Positions 14,843 to 23,043 of a stretch of DNA of 32,281 bases are shown here, piece after piece. Each line of letters opens with the position of its first letter. Position 1 is the first letter of the stretch. Under the pieces are notes generated by a model. The model had not been told where the DNA came from, did no database searches, and saw only the letters and a program-made list of their open reading frames with translations. The stretch comes from Paracoccaceae bacterium (GTDB taxonomy: Bacteria; Pseudomonadota; Alphaproteobacteria; Rhodobacterales; Rhodobacteraceae), in contig PAQV01000070.1 in the NCBI GenBank assembly GCA_002709405.1, forward strand, positions 1-32,281. The letters run 5' to 3'. The position numbers and the translations under genes were made by a program.

Positions 14843-15427
14843 ATGGACGGCGACTTTAGGACGGAATTTGTTCGAGAACCATCGGCATTGAAACAGCATC
14901 CGGCATTGGTTCTGAACGCCGACTACCGCCCGCTTTCCTACTACCCGCTGTCGCTGTGGCCCTGGCAAGAGGCGGTCAAGGCGGCCTGGCTGGACAGGGT
15001 GGACATCGTCGCCGAATACGACGAGGTGGTCCGCAGTCCGAGCACCCAGATCCGAATACCGTCGGTTGTTGTCCTGAAAGATTTCGTAAGACCTCAAAAG
15101 CGCGTGGCCTTCACGCGCTTTAATTTATTCCTGAGGGATGAATTCCGCTGCCAGTACTGCGGCGCGAAAGGGGATCTGACCTTCGACCACGTGGTGCCCC
15201 GGGCGGCCGGCGGCATCACCAGCTGGCAGAACGTGGTTGCGGCCTGTTCGCGCTGCAACCTGCGCAAGGGGTCGAAATCGCTGCGCCAGGCGGGCATGGC
15301 CCTGCGCAAGCCGCCGCGCCAGCCCAATGCCGAGGAGTTGCGCAACATGGGCCGGAAATTCCCGCCCAACCACCTGCACGACAGCTGGATCGACTTCCTT
15401 TACTGGGACACCGAACTGGAGGCCTGA
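14843..15427 (+). CDS. HNH endonuclease family protein
   Basis: A 194-residue protein with a C-terminal HNH nuclease fold. CQYC (C103, C106) and CSRC (C135, C138) form the structural zinc site, DHVVPR (D115, H116) is the catalytic His region, and SWQNVVAACSRCN gives the Asn and final residues. The N-terminal part (ALVLNADYRPLSYYPLSLWPWQEAV) is characteristic of a conserved stand-alone group widespread in alphaproteobacteria and cyanobacteria, not of homing introns. The physiological role is unknown. The gene converges with ornithine cyclodeaminase and their 3' ends overlap by 28 bases. Confidence 0.87.
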   Translation: MDGDFRTEFVREPSALKQHPALVLNADYRPLSYYPLSLWPWQEAVKAAWLDRVDIVAEYDEVVRSPSTQIRIPSVVVLKDFVRPQKRVAFTRFNLFLRDEFRCQYCGAKGDLTFDHVVPRAAGGITSWQNVVAACSRCNLRKGSKSLRQAGMALRKPPRQPNAEELRNMGRKFPPNHLHDSWIDFLYWDTELEA

Positions 15428-16536
15428 GCGACCCCGTCAGGCCCGGCGCGCATCAGCATGCCATAAAGGTCGCGCGGATCGTTAGGGTCGGCCAGCATGT
15501 CCAGCATGTGCCCAAGGCCCGCGTCGCTCAGCGCGTCGCGCACGTAGCGCAGGGCCGAGAAATCCTCGATCGCGAAGCCCACGCTGTCGAACAGCGTGAT
15601 CTGGTCGCGCCCGGTCCGGCCCGGGGCGCGGCCGGTGATGACCTCCCACAGCTCGGTCACGGGGTGGTCTTCGGCCACCTGCTGGATCTCGCCCTCGACG
15701 CGGGTCTGGGGCGGGTATTCGACGAAGATGTCCGAGCGGTGCAGGATGGCCTCGGCCAGTTCGGTCTTGCCCGGGCAATCGCCCCCGATCGCGTTGATAT
15801 GCACGCCCGCGCCGACCAGGTTGTCGTTCAGAACCGTCGCCTGGCGCTTGTCGGCGGTGCAGGTGGTCAGGATCTGTGCGCCCTCGATGGCCTCTTCGGG
15901 GCTGGCGCAGACGATCACCTCGATCCCCGTGCCGGCCAGGTTCGCCGCGCATTTCGCCGTGGCCGCGGGGTCGGTGTCGTATAGCCGCACGGTCGTCAGT
16001 CCGATCGTCGCCTTCATCGCCAGGGTCTGGAATTCCGATTGCGCGCCGTTGCCGATCATCGCCATCGTCGTGGCCCCCTTGGGCGCCAGATGCTTGGCCA
16101 CCATGGCCGAGGTCGCCGCGGTCCGCAGCGCCGTCAGCAGGGTCATCTCGCTCAGCAACACCGGGTAGCCCGTGGCCACGTCGGCCAGCAGGCCAAAGGC
16201 CGTCACCGTCTGCAGGCCCTCGGTCGTGTTCTTCGGGTGGCCGTTGACGTATTTGAACCCGTAGACCTCGCCATCCGAGGTCGGCATCAGCTCGATCACG
16301 CCCTCCTTGGAATGCGAGGCGATGCGCGGGGTCTTGTCGAACAGCTCCCACCGGCGGAAATCGTCCTCGATATAGGTGGCCAGGCCGCGCAGCATCTCTT
16401 CGATGCCCACGAAATGGACCAGCCGCATCATGTCGTCGACGGACACGAAGGGCACAAGGGCCTTGTCGGACGGCACGAAGGCAAGATCCTGGTAGGGATC
16501 GTCACGGGTGGCAACAAGCGGGTGGGGCAGGGTCAT
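15400..16536 (-). CDS. Ornithine cyclodeaminase
   Basis: A 378-residue member of the ornithine cyclodeaminase/mu-crystallin family. MAMIGNGAQSEFQ is the NAD-binding glycine loop, GGDCPGKTEL holds the catalytic Asp region, and LLSEMTLLTALRTAATSAMVAKHL is the family signature. The enzyme converts L-ornithine directly to L-proline and ammonia with catalytic NAD+. An AGGAGG site lies just upstream of the ATG. It is 18 bases downstream of the arginase gene on the same strand, so arginine would flow to ornithine and then proline, a known alphaproteobacterial arginine-degradation route. Confidence 0.93.
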   Translation of the reverse strand: MTLPHPLVATRDDPYQDLAFVPSDKALVPFVSVDDMMRLVHFVGIEEMLRGLATYIEDDFRRWELFDKTPRIASHSKEGVIELMPTSDGEVYGFKYVNGHPKNTTEGLQTVTAFGLLADVATGYPVLLSEMTLLTALRTAATSAMVAKHLAPKGATTMAMIGNGAQSEFQTLAMKATIGLTTVRLYDTDPAATAKCAANLAGTGIEVIVCASPEEAIEGAQILTTCTADKRQATVLNDNLVGAGVHINAIGGDCPGKTELAEAILHRSDIFVEYPPQTRVEGEIQQVAEDHPVTELWEVITGRAPGRTGRDQITLFDSVGFAIEDFSALRYVRDALSDAGLGHMLDMLADPNDPRDLYGMLMRAGPDGVAQASSSVSQ

Positions 16537-16554
16537 CGCGGTATCCTCCTTCTG

Positions 16555-17481
16555 TCAGGCATAGGCGCGGGTGGGACGATCGAAGACGCGCCGACCCAGC
16601 GCCGAGGCGGCAAGATCCACCATCAGCTGGGCCGTGCGGCCGCGTTCGTCGAGAAACGGGTTCAGTTCGACCAGGTCGAGCGAGCTCATCAGCCCGCTGT
16701 CGTGCAGCATTTCCATGACCAGGTGCGCTTCGCGCACGGTGGCCCCGCCGGGCACGGTGGTGCCCACGGCCGGCGCCACGGAGGGATCCAGGAAATCCAC
16801 GTCGAGCGAGACATGCAGCAGCCCGTTCGCCGCCGCGACCCGGTCCAGGAAGGCGGCCAGGGGGCGGGCGATGCCGGTCTCGTCGATCTCGCGCATGTCG
16901 TGGCGGTGGATCGGGCTGTCCTGAAGCGCCGCGCGTTCGGCCGCGTCGACCGAGCGCAACCCGATGACGCAGATGTTTTCGGGGGCCACCGGCGCCTCGA
17001 TTGCCGGAAAGCCGGTGAACCCGGGCCGGCCGGTGACATAGGCCAGCGGCGTGCCGTGCAGGTTGCCGGAACTGGTGGTCTCGGGCGTGTGATAATCGCT
17101 ATGCGCATCCAGCCACAGCACAAATTGCGGCCGCCCCAGGGCCTTGGCATGACGGGCCACGCCCGCGACCGAGCCCAGCGACAGCGCATGATCGCCGCCC
17201 AGGAAGATCGGCACCCCGCCGCGCATCGCATCCTCGGCCGCGCGGGTCAGCGCGCGGGTCCAGCCGATGGTGCGCTGATGCTGGTAGATCCGCGCGTCGG
17301 CCGCATCGGGCGCATGGGTGTCGGGCGCCAGGTTGCCCCGGTCCTCGACGCCGTGTCCCAGTGCGCGCAGGGCCTCGGCCAGCCCGGCGGTGCGGAAGGC
17401 ATCCGGGCCCATGAGGCACCCGGCCCGGCGCTTGCCACTGTCTACGGGCGCGCCGACAAGGATACAGGTCTGAACGGACAT
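16555..17481 (-). CDS. rocF: Arginase
   Basis: A 308-residue ureohydrolase splitting arginine to ornithine and urea. The Mn-binding motifs are all present: GGDH (95-98), DAHSD (125-129) and SLDVDFLDP with D227 and D229. SGNLHG near 138-143 fits the arginase substrate loop, and the length of about 300 fits RocF-type arginase better than agmatinase. Coupling with ornithine cyclodeaminase supports this. GGAG precedes the start. A divergent Lrp/AsnC regulator lies across 107 bases, probably controlling the operon in response to arginine or ornithine. Confidence 0.93.
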   Translation of the reverse strand: MSVQTCILVGAPVDSGKRRAGCLMGPDAFRTAGLAEALRALGHGVEDRGNLAPDTHAPDAADARIYQHQRTIGWTRALTRAAEDAMRGGVPIFLGGDHALSLGSVAGVARHAKALGRPQFVLWLDAHSDYHTPETTSSGNLHGTPLAYVTGRPGFTGFPAIEAPVAPENICVIGLRSVDAAERAALQDSPIHRHDMREIDETGIARPLAAFLDRVAAANGLLHVSLDVDFLDPSVAPAVGTTVPGGATVREAHLVMEMLHDSGLMSSLDLVELNPFLDERGRTAQLMVDLAASALGRRVFDRPTRAYA

Positions 17482-17545
17482 TCGGGGTCTCCATCTTTGG
17501 GTTGTCCAAGGATGGTTCCGTTTCGAGATGGATTTAAGCGATCAG

Positions 17546-17572
17546 ATTGGCCAATATGGATCTATACAGATC
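17546..17572. promoter_or_regulatory. Candidate Lrp-type operator in the arginase/regulator intergenic region
   Basis: ATTGGCCAAT (17546-17555) is a perfect palindrome, directly followed by GATCT (17559-17563) and AGATC (17568-17572) as an inverted repeat. The block is AT-richer than its surroundings and lies between the divergent arginase and Lrp/AsnC genes, where autoregulated Lrp-family operators are normally found. Confidence 0.45.
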
Positions 17573-17588
17573 AAAATGGCGGCTTGAT

Positions 17589-18014
17589 ATGGACGGAACG
17601 GACGAACGCATCATCGCCGCGCTCCGGCGCAACGCCCGCATGTCCCTGTCGGACATGAGCCAGCTTCTGGGCCTGTCGCGCACGACCCTGCGCACGCGGA
17701 TCGAAAAGCTGGAACGGGATGGGCAGATCCTGGGCTACTCGGTGGTGCTGAAACAGGATGTGGCCGAGGACGCGGTGCGCGGCATGATGATGCTGGCGAT
17801 CCAGGGGCGCGGGGCCGAGCGTATCCTGCGCCAGCTGACCAACCTGACCGAGGTCCGGGCAGTGCATTCCACCAACGGCCGGTGGGACCTGATCGTCGAG
17901 GTCGGCACCGACACGCTTGAAGCCTTCGACACCGTCCTTGGCCGCATCCGCCGGCTGGACGGCGTGGTGTCCAGCGAAACCAGCCTGCTGTTGCGCACCA
18001 GCCGGGGCCGGTAA
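17589..18014 (+). CDS. Lrp/AsnC family transcriptional regulator
   Basis: A 141-residue regulator. The N-terminal winged helix-turn-helix spans MDGTDERIIAALRRNARMSLSDMSQLLGLSRTTLRTRIEKLERDG, followed by the RAM ligand-binding domain with the AVHSTNGRWDLIVEV strand pair. I chose the start MDGTDERI because Lrp proteins typically begin just before D.xxIxxL and because upstream alternatives (17547, 17556) would overlap the operator-like repeats. No start has a good ribosome binding site. Divergence from arginase and ornithine cyclodeaminase suggests a local activator of arginine or ornithine catabolism. Confidence 0.88.
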   Translation: MDGTDERIIAALRRNARMSLSDMSQLLGLSRTTLRTRIEKLERDGQILGYSVVLKQDVAEDAVRGMMMLAIQGRGAERILRQLTNLTEVRAVHSTNGRWDLIVEVGTDTLEAFDTVLGRIRRLDGVVSSETSLLLRTSRGR

Positions 18015-18015
18015 T

Positions 18016-18477
18016 TCAGGCGCTGCGGCGGGCGGCGGCCAGCCAGATCAGGGCCAGGACAAAGGCCGCGATGGCGTTCCAGCTGGCCATCGACAGGCCC
18101 AGGAAATCCCAGGGGATCTCGTCGCAGCGCACCAGCGGGGCGTTCATGATCTGATCCATCAGGGCATCGGTCGACAGGCCGGTTATGTCTCCGGACGTGC
18201 AGGTCGACGGGCCTTTCCACCAGCCCTGTTCGACGCCCGAGTGATAAAGGCCGACCCCAGAGGTCGCCAGCGCAGCACCCGCTCCCAGCAGGGGCATGAT
18301 GCGCGACTTGATGGCCAGGGCCAGGGCCCCGATGACAACCGCCGCCACATGCGGGTAGCGCTGCCAGTAGCACAGCTTGCACGGCGGCAGCCCGCCCAGG
18401 TACTGGAACCCCAGCGCCGCCAACATGAGCGCGGCCGAGCCTCCGGCCGCCAACAGGATCAATTGGTTACGGGTCAT
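18016..18477 (-). CDS. dsbB: Disulphide bond formation protein B
   Basis: A 153-residue inner-membrane protein with four predicted helices. The first periplasmic loop has the quinone-linked pair CKLC (C33, C36) and the second has C93 and C118, the arrangement that reoxidises DsbA and passes electrons to quinone. LPPCKLCYWQRYPH is the family signature. Its ATG overlaps the stop of the YqaA-like gene (ATGA), so the two membrane proteins are made together. The 3' end lies one base from the stop of the convergent Lrp gene. Confidence 0.93.
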   Translation of the reverse strand: MTRNQLILLAAGGSAALMLAALGFQYLGGLPPCKLCYWQRYPHVAAVVIGALALAIKSRIMPLLGAGAALATSGVGLYHSGVEQGWWKGPSTCTSGDITGLSTDALMDQIMNAPLVRCDEIPWDFLGLSMASWNAIAAFVLALIWLAAARRSA

Positions 18478-19052
18478 ATCGCTTTCACCAAGAGGAAGCC
18501 GCCGATCAGGACCAGCACGAAGGCGGTCAGGACCAGGCCAAGGCGTTTTTCGATGAAATCCCGGATCGGCGGGCCAAAGGCCCACAGCAGCCAGGCCACG
18601 ATGAAGAACCGGCCCGCGCGCGCCAGGATCGACGTCGCGATGAAGGTGCCAAGCGGCATGCCCGTCCAGCCCGACATGATGGTGATCACCTTGTAGGGGA
18701 AGGGCGTCAGCCCGGCGGTCAGCACCGCCCAGAAGCCCAGGTCGTTGAACTTCTGGTTGAACGCGTCCATCGCGTCGGCCTTGCCCAGCGAGGCCAGGAT
18801 CGGCTGGCCGATCGTGTCGAAGGCAAAGGCCCCGATGGCATAGCCCAGCAAGCCGCCCAACACCGACGACACCAGCGCCACCGCCGCGATCACGAAGGCG
18901 CGATCCCGGGCGGCCAGGATCATCGGGATCATCAGCAGATCGGGGGGGATCGGAAAGACCGAGCTTTCCAGGAAGGACACCAGCGCCAGGGCCCATAGCG
19001 CCTTGGGGTGGTGGGCCAATGCGATGGTGCGGTCGTAAAGGGATCGGATCAT
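18474..19052 (-). CDS. YqaA/DedA-like membrane protein
   Basis: A 192-residue integral membrane protein of the VTT/SNARE-associated group. ALWALALVSFLESSVFPIPPDLLMIPM is the re-entrant loop signature with conserved Glu and Pro, and GLTPFPYKVITIMSGWTGM matches the YqaA second half (P-F-P-x-K). Members are implicated in membrane homeostasis and lipid flipping. Upstream in-frame residues lack membrane character, so I start at MIRSLYDR (19052). It is the first gene of a coupled pair with dsbB. Confidence 0.85.
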   Translation of the reverse strand: MIRSLYDRTIALAHHPKALWALALVSFLESSVFPIPPDLLMIPMILAARDRAFVIAAVALVSSVLGGLLGYAIGAFAFDTIGQPILASLGKADAMDAFNQKFNDLGFWAVLTAGLTPFPYKVITIMSGWTGMPLGTFIATSILARAGRFFIVAWLLWAFGPPIRDFIEKRLGLVLTAFVLVLIGGFLLVKAI

Positions 19053-19679
19053 CTGCCGGACAGGCCTCGAGCGTGGAAATCTGAGCCCGGGCAAAGCATG
19101 GCCCTGCGGCGGGGTCAAGGGCAGGCGGGACGGCCAGGGGTATCGGACCCGGGTGGCAGAGGGCGGTGCCATCGCTGCGGGCGGCCGGTTTGGCTCGGCG
19201 AATGGAATGCCAAAAAATCAACCAGCAGGTGAGGCTTGGGCCGGGCCGATAACAAAGGTGGGGTTTTGATCTTGAACCGAAGCCCCGAACGGCCTCCATA
19301 TAAAGTACGGTGGAGGGATTAATAGCATGACGGATATCGGCACGGGTGAGGGTAGGCGGGTCGGGAAAGCGGGACGGCAGCGGGTTGGGCCGAGCCCTCA
19401 AGGGGGCGACGGGTGCAAAGCACCCGTCGTGACGGGGCGTTGCACCCGGATGGTGCGGTGGCGCTTCAGCGGTCAGGCGCGCCCTGTCATCGGGCCAAAG
19501 TGCCGGCCTGCGCACCGAGCCGGCCTTTCGTTTCGTGGACAAAGCTTGTGTCAACTCGGACATACGGCGCTTTTTGGGATTATGACCACCCATAAGCGCC
19601 GCGGTTTAGGCGGGCTGACAATTGACGATAACGGCACCCTTTGGAACAGGAGGGACATGGACACGGTGCGGAGCAAGAC
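19053..19679. other. Long intergenic region without a convincing protein gene; structured
   Basis: This 627-base gap holds a possible heat-shock-type promoter (CTTGAAC 19271-19277, CTCCATAT 19294-19301, 16-base spacer). It also holds a 10-bp hairpin around GACGGGTGC/GCACCCGTC (19407-19429), a terminator-like stem ending in CTTTCGTTT (19497-19534), and an 8-bp-plus-4-bp hairpin CGGCGCTT/AAGCGCCG (19565-19601). An open frame from ATG 19327 preceded by GGAGG runs to 19683. Its base use at third positions is mixed and its Cys/Arg/Trp-rich product looks like nothing known, so I do not call it a gene. An unannotated small RNA near 19310-19530 is possible. Confidence 0.45.
19497..19534 (+). terminator. 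Terminator-like hairpin
   Basis: AAAG (19497-19500), a bulged T and GCCGGC (19502-19507) pair with GCCGGC (19519-19524) and CTTT (19525-19528). CGTTTCG follows. The T-tract is interrupted, so it is weaker than the terminators at 354-387 and 24384-24410, but it would give a discrete 3' end to an RNA started near 19309. Confidence 0.4.
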
Positions 19680-20159
19680 ATGACGGCTTTCAAGGACCTG
19701 CGGATCGGGGCGTTTTCGGAAAAGACGATCCGGGCGACCAAGCTCATGCGCACGCTGGGCCTGGACGGTCTGGGGTTTTCGCTGGCCATTGCCTTGCACG
19801 ACGCCACGCGGCCGTGGACGGCCCGGGCCCTGGCCGACTATATCCACCATCCGCGGACCAACGTGCTCAAACGGCTGCGTGAGCTGGACCATGCGGGTGT
19901 CGTGACCAAGACCGAGCAGGGCTGGGTGATCTGCCCCGATGCGCAGCAGATGATCTGCCGGATGCTGTCCGAATTCATCGACCTGATGGCCGGGGAGCGC
20001 ACCGGGTTTTCGCCCGAGGTGGTGGCCTTCTGCGAGGCGGCCACGGTGCGCATCGGGCGTCCGACCCGGCGGCACATGGATGCCGAGGCGGCGCTGACGA
20101 TCTCGTTCCCCAAGCAGCCTCGGCTGTTTTCCGGATCGGTCGGAAAGGCGGCCCGCTGA
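19680..20159 (+). CDS. Winged helix-turn-helix protein of unknown target
   Basis: A 159-residue protein with a MarR-like winged helix: TIRATKLMRTLGLDGLGFSLAIALHD, then WTARALADYIHHPRTNVLKRLRELDHAGVVTKTEQGWVI (about 59-97, recognition helix and wing). The C-terminal 60 residues match no domain I recognise. The strong ribosome binding site AGGAGGG (19648-19654) does not fit this ATG. It serves an ATG at 19657 that encodes only MDTVRSKT and stops at 19681-19683, overlapping this start as ATGA. Expression may therefore depend on re-initiation after the mini-frame. An in-frame TTG at 19641 is a less likely start. Confidence 0.75.
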   Translation: MTAFKDLRIGAFSEKTIRATKLMRTLGLDGLGFSLAIALHDATRPWTARALADYIHHPRTNVLKRLRELDHAGVVTKTEQGWVICPDAQQMICRMLSEFIDLMAGERTGFSPEVVAFCEAATVRIGRPTRRHMDAEAALTISFPKQPRLFSGSVGKAAR

Positions 20160-20255
20160 CTGCGGGTTAGGGGCGGTTAAGGGGCGGCAAAGGGTCACCG
20201 GCGACAAGATTGCCTCTGGACATCCCGAGGCCCGGCCCGCTACAGCAGGTCCGGG

Positions 20256-20339
20256 GCCCAAGTGGCGGAATGGTAGACGCAGGGGATTCAAAATCCCCCG
20301 CCGCAAGGCGTGCCGGTTCGAGTCCGGCCTTGGGTACCA
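20256..20339 (+). tRNA. tRNA-Leu (anticodon CAA)
   Basis: An 84-base tRNA with the CCA end encoded (20337-20339). Acceptor arms GCCCAAG and CTTGGGT close with a G-T first pair. The anticodon stem GGGGA (20282-20286) and TCCCC (20294-20298) frames loop TTCAAAA with anticodon CAA at 20289-20291, reading UUG. The T-arm GCCGG-TTCGAGT-CCGGC is canonical and the variable arm is long, as in class II leucine tRNAs. No integrase gene or repeated 3' end lies nearby, so it does not mark an island. Confidence 0.95.
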
Positions 20340-20546
20340 GGGTGATCCTGGTGTTGTACCGGCCCCCGGCAATCTCCTGAACATTCGTCCTGGCTGGCGC
20401 AGCGTGTCATGCCGCTCGACTGGCGGTAGGTAACCGATTGCGCGGGTGACGGTGGACGCACCGCTCTGGGCAATCCGCGACACCTGACACCGCATGTTCG
20501 TATACGCTACAGGGGCCGTCTCTGGTCCGTGACGCCTCGGCGCAGG

Positions 20547-21755
20547 TCAAACCGACGGCGCTGGTGGCAGGACCGCGCGTTCCAGCCGGGCCTTGCGAAG
20601 GCTTCGGGTCGAATGATCCGCCAACGCACCCGCGCACAGGCGCGCCCTCAGCGTGTCTCTTTGTCCCGGAGGGCCGGTCGCCGCAGGGCGCGGGGCGGCG
20701 TGGATCAGGCACTGCAGCCCATACCGCCGGACCAGGGGTTTCGCATCGCGCGCAAGCAGGATCGGGCGGGCGGGCGCGCCGTAGCTGGTCGTGTCGTCCT
20801 CGATGCCGGGGATATGCCGTGTCAGCCGGTCCAGCGCGCGGGGCGGCATCTGCTTCAGGGCCTGCGGGCCGGGCCAGAGGCTTTCGGCCCAGATCCCCTC
20901 TGCCCACAGCAAGGAGTGCCGGGGCAGCAAGAGGTGCACATAGGTCACGGGCCCGCCGAAGGGTTGCCGGCGCACCAAGCGCCCGCCCTCGGGATCCAGC
21001 AAGTGCTTGATCGCGCACAGGACCTGGCCCGCGCCCGCGCCTGCATCGGGGAGGTGCAACAACAGCCGGTGCTGGGCGGACAGGCGCAGCGAGCCATGCG
21101 CCCCGAAGGCCCCGGCCCGCAGCAGGTGGGGCGCGTTGCGGCCGACACCGGGCACCGTGCAGCGATCGACCCACAGGATCGGCTGGGCCCCGCTGTCGAG
21201 GGTCAGCACCGCGTCGCCCTCGGACAGGGTGTCAACTGCGCGCAGCCCGCCGGGCGTGGCGATCCGCGTGCCGGCTGCGAAACAGACGAAGGGATCGTCG
21301 ACATTCGCGGTGTAGACCCCGTCGTATTCCACCCCGTTCCAGGTGCCCAGCGTGATCGACTCCACGTCTGAATGATGGGTGCCCGCCGGGATGGAGTAAT
21401 CCATCAGGCGTGCGCCCCAGGTCCCGTCGGTGAACAGCGTGACCTCGATATCGACGTTGGAATAGGTCACGCCGCTGATCACGATGGTCGAGTTGGTGTA
21501 AAGCGCGATTTCCTGCGGATAGAGCGTCAGCGAGGATCCGAAGACGTATTCCCCGGGATCGGGCGGCTGCACGTCATCGGTGTCTGCATCATAGATCACC
21601 CCGTCCGAATTGGCGTCGCGCATGGTGAACTCGACATAGCTCGCCGGATCGACGGCCAACCCGTTGCCGCTGGCGTCCAGGTTGTCCTGGTCCGCCGCCG
21701 AATATCCCGGCCAGGGGGACGGCGAATACCATCCCCAGGTTGAAACGTCTGCCAT
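20547..21755 (-). CDS. Hint-domain (Hedgehog/intein-type) protein
   Basis: A 402-residue protein. Residues 1-157 are an acidic, Asp-rich, beta-type N-terminal part with no known domain. At C158, CFAAGTRIATPGGLRAVDTLSEGDAVLT starts a Hint_2-type domain, with the expected first Cys and the following beta strands. SLRLSAQHRLLL is the central His block. Such domains are common in Rhodobacterales and are thought to self-cleave or attach at the first Cys; the biological role is unproven. There is no signal peptide, so a non-Sec export route is possible. An HlyD-type gene lies 76 bases upstream on the same strand. The start is MADVSTWGW. Confidence 0.82.
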   Translation of the reverse strand: MADVSTWGWYSPSPWPGYSAADQDNLDASGNGLAVDPASYVEFTMRDANSDGVIYDADTDDVQPPDPGEYVFGSSLTLYPQEIALYTNSTIVISGVTYSNVDIEVTLFTDGTWGARLMDYSIPAGTHHSDVESITLGTWNGVEYDGVYTANVDDPFVCFAAGTRIATPGGLRAVDTLSEGDAVLTLDSGAQPILWVDRCTVPGVGRNAPHLLRAGAFGAHGSLRLSAQHRLLLHLPDAGAGAGQVLCAIKHLLDPEGGRLVRRQPFGGPVTYVHLLLPRHSLLWAEGIWAESLWPGPQALKQMPPRALDRLTRHIPGIEDDTTSYGAPARPILLARDAKPLVRRYGLQCLIHAAPRPAATGPPGQRDTLRARLCAGALADHSTRSLRKARLERAVLPPAPSV

Positions 21756-21831
21756 GCCCGGCTGTTTGCCCGTGTCCGCTGCCTGATTGCGCACAGACTA
21801 TCCCGCCGGGCTTAGCGAACCGTGAACGGGT

Positions 21832-23043
21832 CTAGCCCTCTCCGCCCAGACCGGTGCCCACGAACAGCATGCCCCAGACCTTCATGCGCATGATCAGGGC
21901 CTTTTCCAGGGACCATGCCTGGATGATCTCGCCCATGAAGGTGCCCTCCAGCGGGCCCGAGATCTTTGTCGTATAGGCCTGGACCAGGCAGCGGCTGCCC
22001 TCGACCAGCATCGCCTGGTGTTCGGGATGCGTTAGGCGCAGGTGCACCACCAGGTCCCCCGATCCGGGCCGCTGAGAGGGCTGCAACAGCGTGCCCGCAG
22101 GTCCGACCTGGCCCGTCGCGATGCTGTCCTGGATACGCACCACCCGGGCGGGAAAGACGGAATTCTTCATGCCGCTGTTGATGTTGGTCTGGCAGGCGAC
22201 CTCGGCCGGCATGCCCGGATGCAGCACCGCCCGGTTGACCTGCGAAAACCCCCCGACGATTTCCAGCGGATGCTCCTCGCTGACATCGGGCACAATGACC
22301 ATGGCCGGGTTCAGCGCCACCTGGGCCGCCCGGTCGCCCACGTTCAGCGTCAACTGGTCGATCCGCCCGGCCACGTTCGAGGTGATCCGCGTCAGGTCCT
22401 CTTCGACCTGGGCCTGGGCCACCTTGGCCTGCGCCGCCGTCAGTTCCGCCGGCAGCACCTGGTCGACCTGCAATTGCAGCGACTGCACCTTGTATTGCGC
22501 GGCCGAAACCTCGGCCGTCTGGGCGTCATAGCGGTCCTTGGCCCGCAGGTACTTGTCCTCGGCATAGGCCGGAGAATCCTCGTCGCGCAGCTTTTCCAGG
22601 TTGGTCATGGTCAGCTTGGCCTCGGCCTGGTTCGCCTGGGCCCGCAGGACATCGGCCTGGGCCTCCTGCACCTGCGACTTGGCCAGCGCGATCTGGCTTT
22701 GCGCCTCGGCCACCGCCGCCTCGGCCGAGGCCAGCGCCGCGGCCTCTCGGCTGTCGTCGACGGTGAACAGCAGGTCCCCTGGTTTCACCTGCTGACCGGC
22801 CACCACCGCGATCTCGGTCACCGTCCCGCCACGCTCGGCCACCACCGGCACGATGCGGAAGGGCACGAGGGCATTGTGGCTGTCGGGGTGGAAATACTCG
22901 ATCGTGAAGACCAGCGCGAAGAACAGCATCATCCAGACAAAGACCGCTCGATGCACCGAGTAGACCGTGATCTCGCGCTTGCGCAGGCGCAGGTAGGCCA
23001 TGCGCAGCAAGAGGGGGAAACAGGTGATCAGAAGCTCGATCAT
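21832..23043 (-). CDS. HlyD-family secretion protein (membrane fusion protein)
   Basis: A 403-residue periplasmic adaptor. One membrane helix (about 31-49) follows a short N-terminus that itself looks membrane-associated. Then come half of a lipoyl domain (VVPVVAERGGTVTEIAVVAGQQVKPGDLLFTVDD), a long coiled coil rich in Ala and Gln (about 100-205), and the second lipoyl half with the beta barrel. This layout resembles EmrA/YibH/YiaV-type adaptors. No ABC or MFS partner gene is in the window. Its start overlaps the stop of the small membrane-protein gene (ATGA), so the two are probably partners. Export of small molecules or of the downstream Hint protein is only a guess. Confidence 0.88.
   Translation of the reverse strand: MIELLITCFPLLLRMAYLRLRKREITVYSVHRAVFVWMMLFFALVFTIEYFHPDSHNALVPFRIVPVVAERGGTVTEIAVVAGQQVKPGDLLFTVDDSREAAALASAEAAVAEAQSQIALAKSQVQEAQADVLRAQANQAEAKLTMTNLEKLRDEDSPAYAEDKYLRAKDRYDAQTAEVSAAQYKVQSLQLQVDQVLPAELTAAQAKVAQAQVEEDLTRITSNVAGRIDQLTLNVGDRAAQVALNPAMVIVPDVSEEHPLEIVGGFSQVNRAVLHPGMPAEVACQTNINSGMKNSVFPARVVRIQDSIATGQVGPAGTLLQPSQRPGSGDLVVHLRLTHPEHQAMLVEGSRCLVQAYTTKISGPLEGTFMGEIIQAWSLEKALIMRMKVWGMLFVGTGLGGEG

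Noticed and set aside
19327-19683. A 118-codon frame with GGAGG before its ATG, ending on the start of the winged-helix gene.
   Set aside because: Third-position base use is mixed, the product is Cys/Arg/Trp-rich without similarity, and strong hairpins run through it. A non-coding RNA or leader is more likely.
20160-20546. tRNA-Leu as an integration site for a genomic island.
   Set aside because: No integrase, no direct repeat of the tRNA 3' end and no change in base composition were seen nearby.
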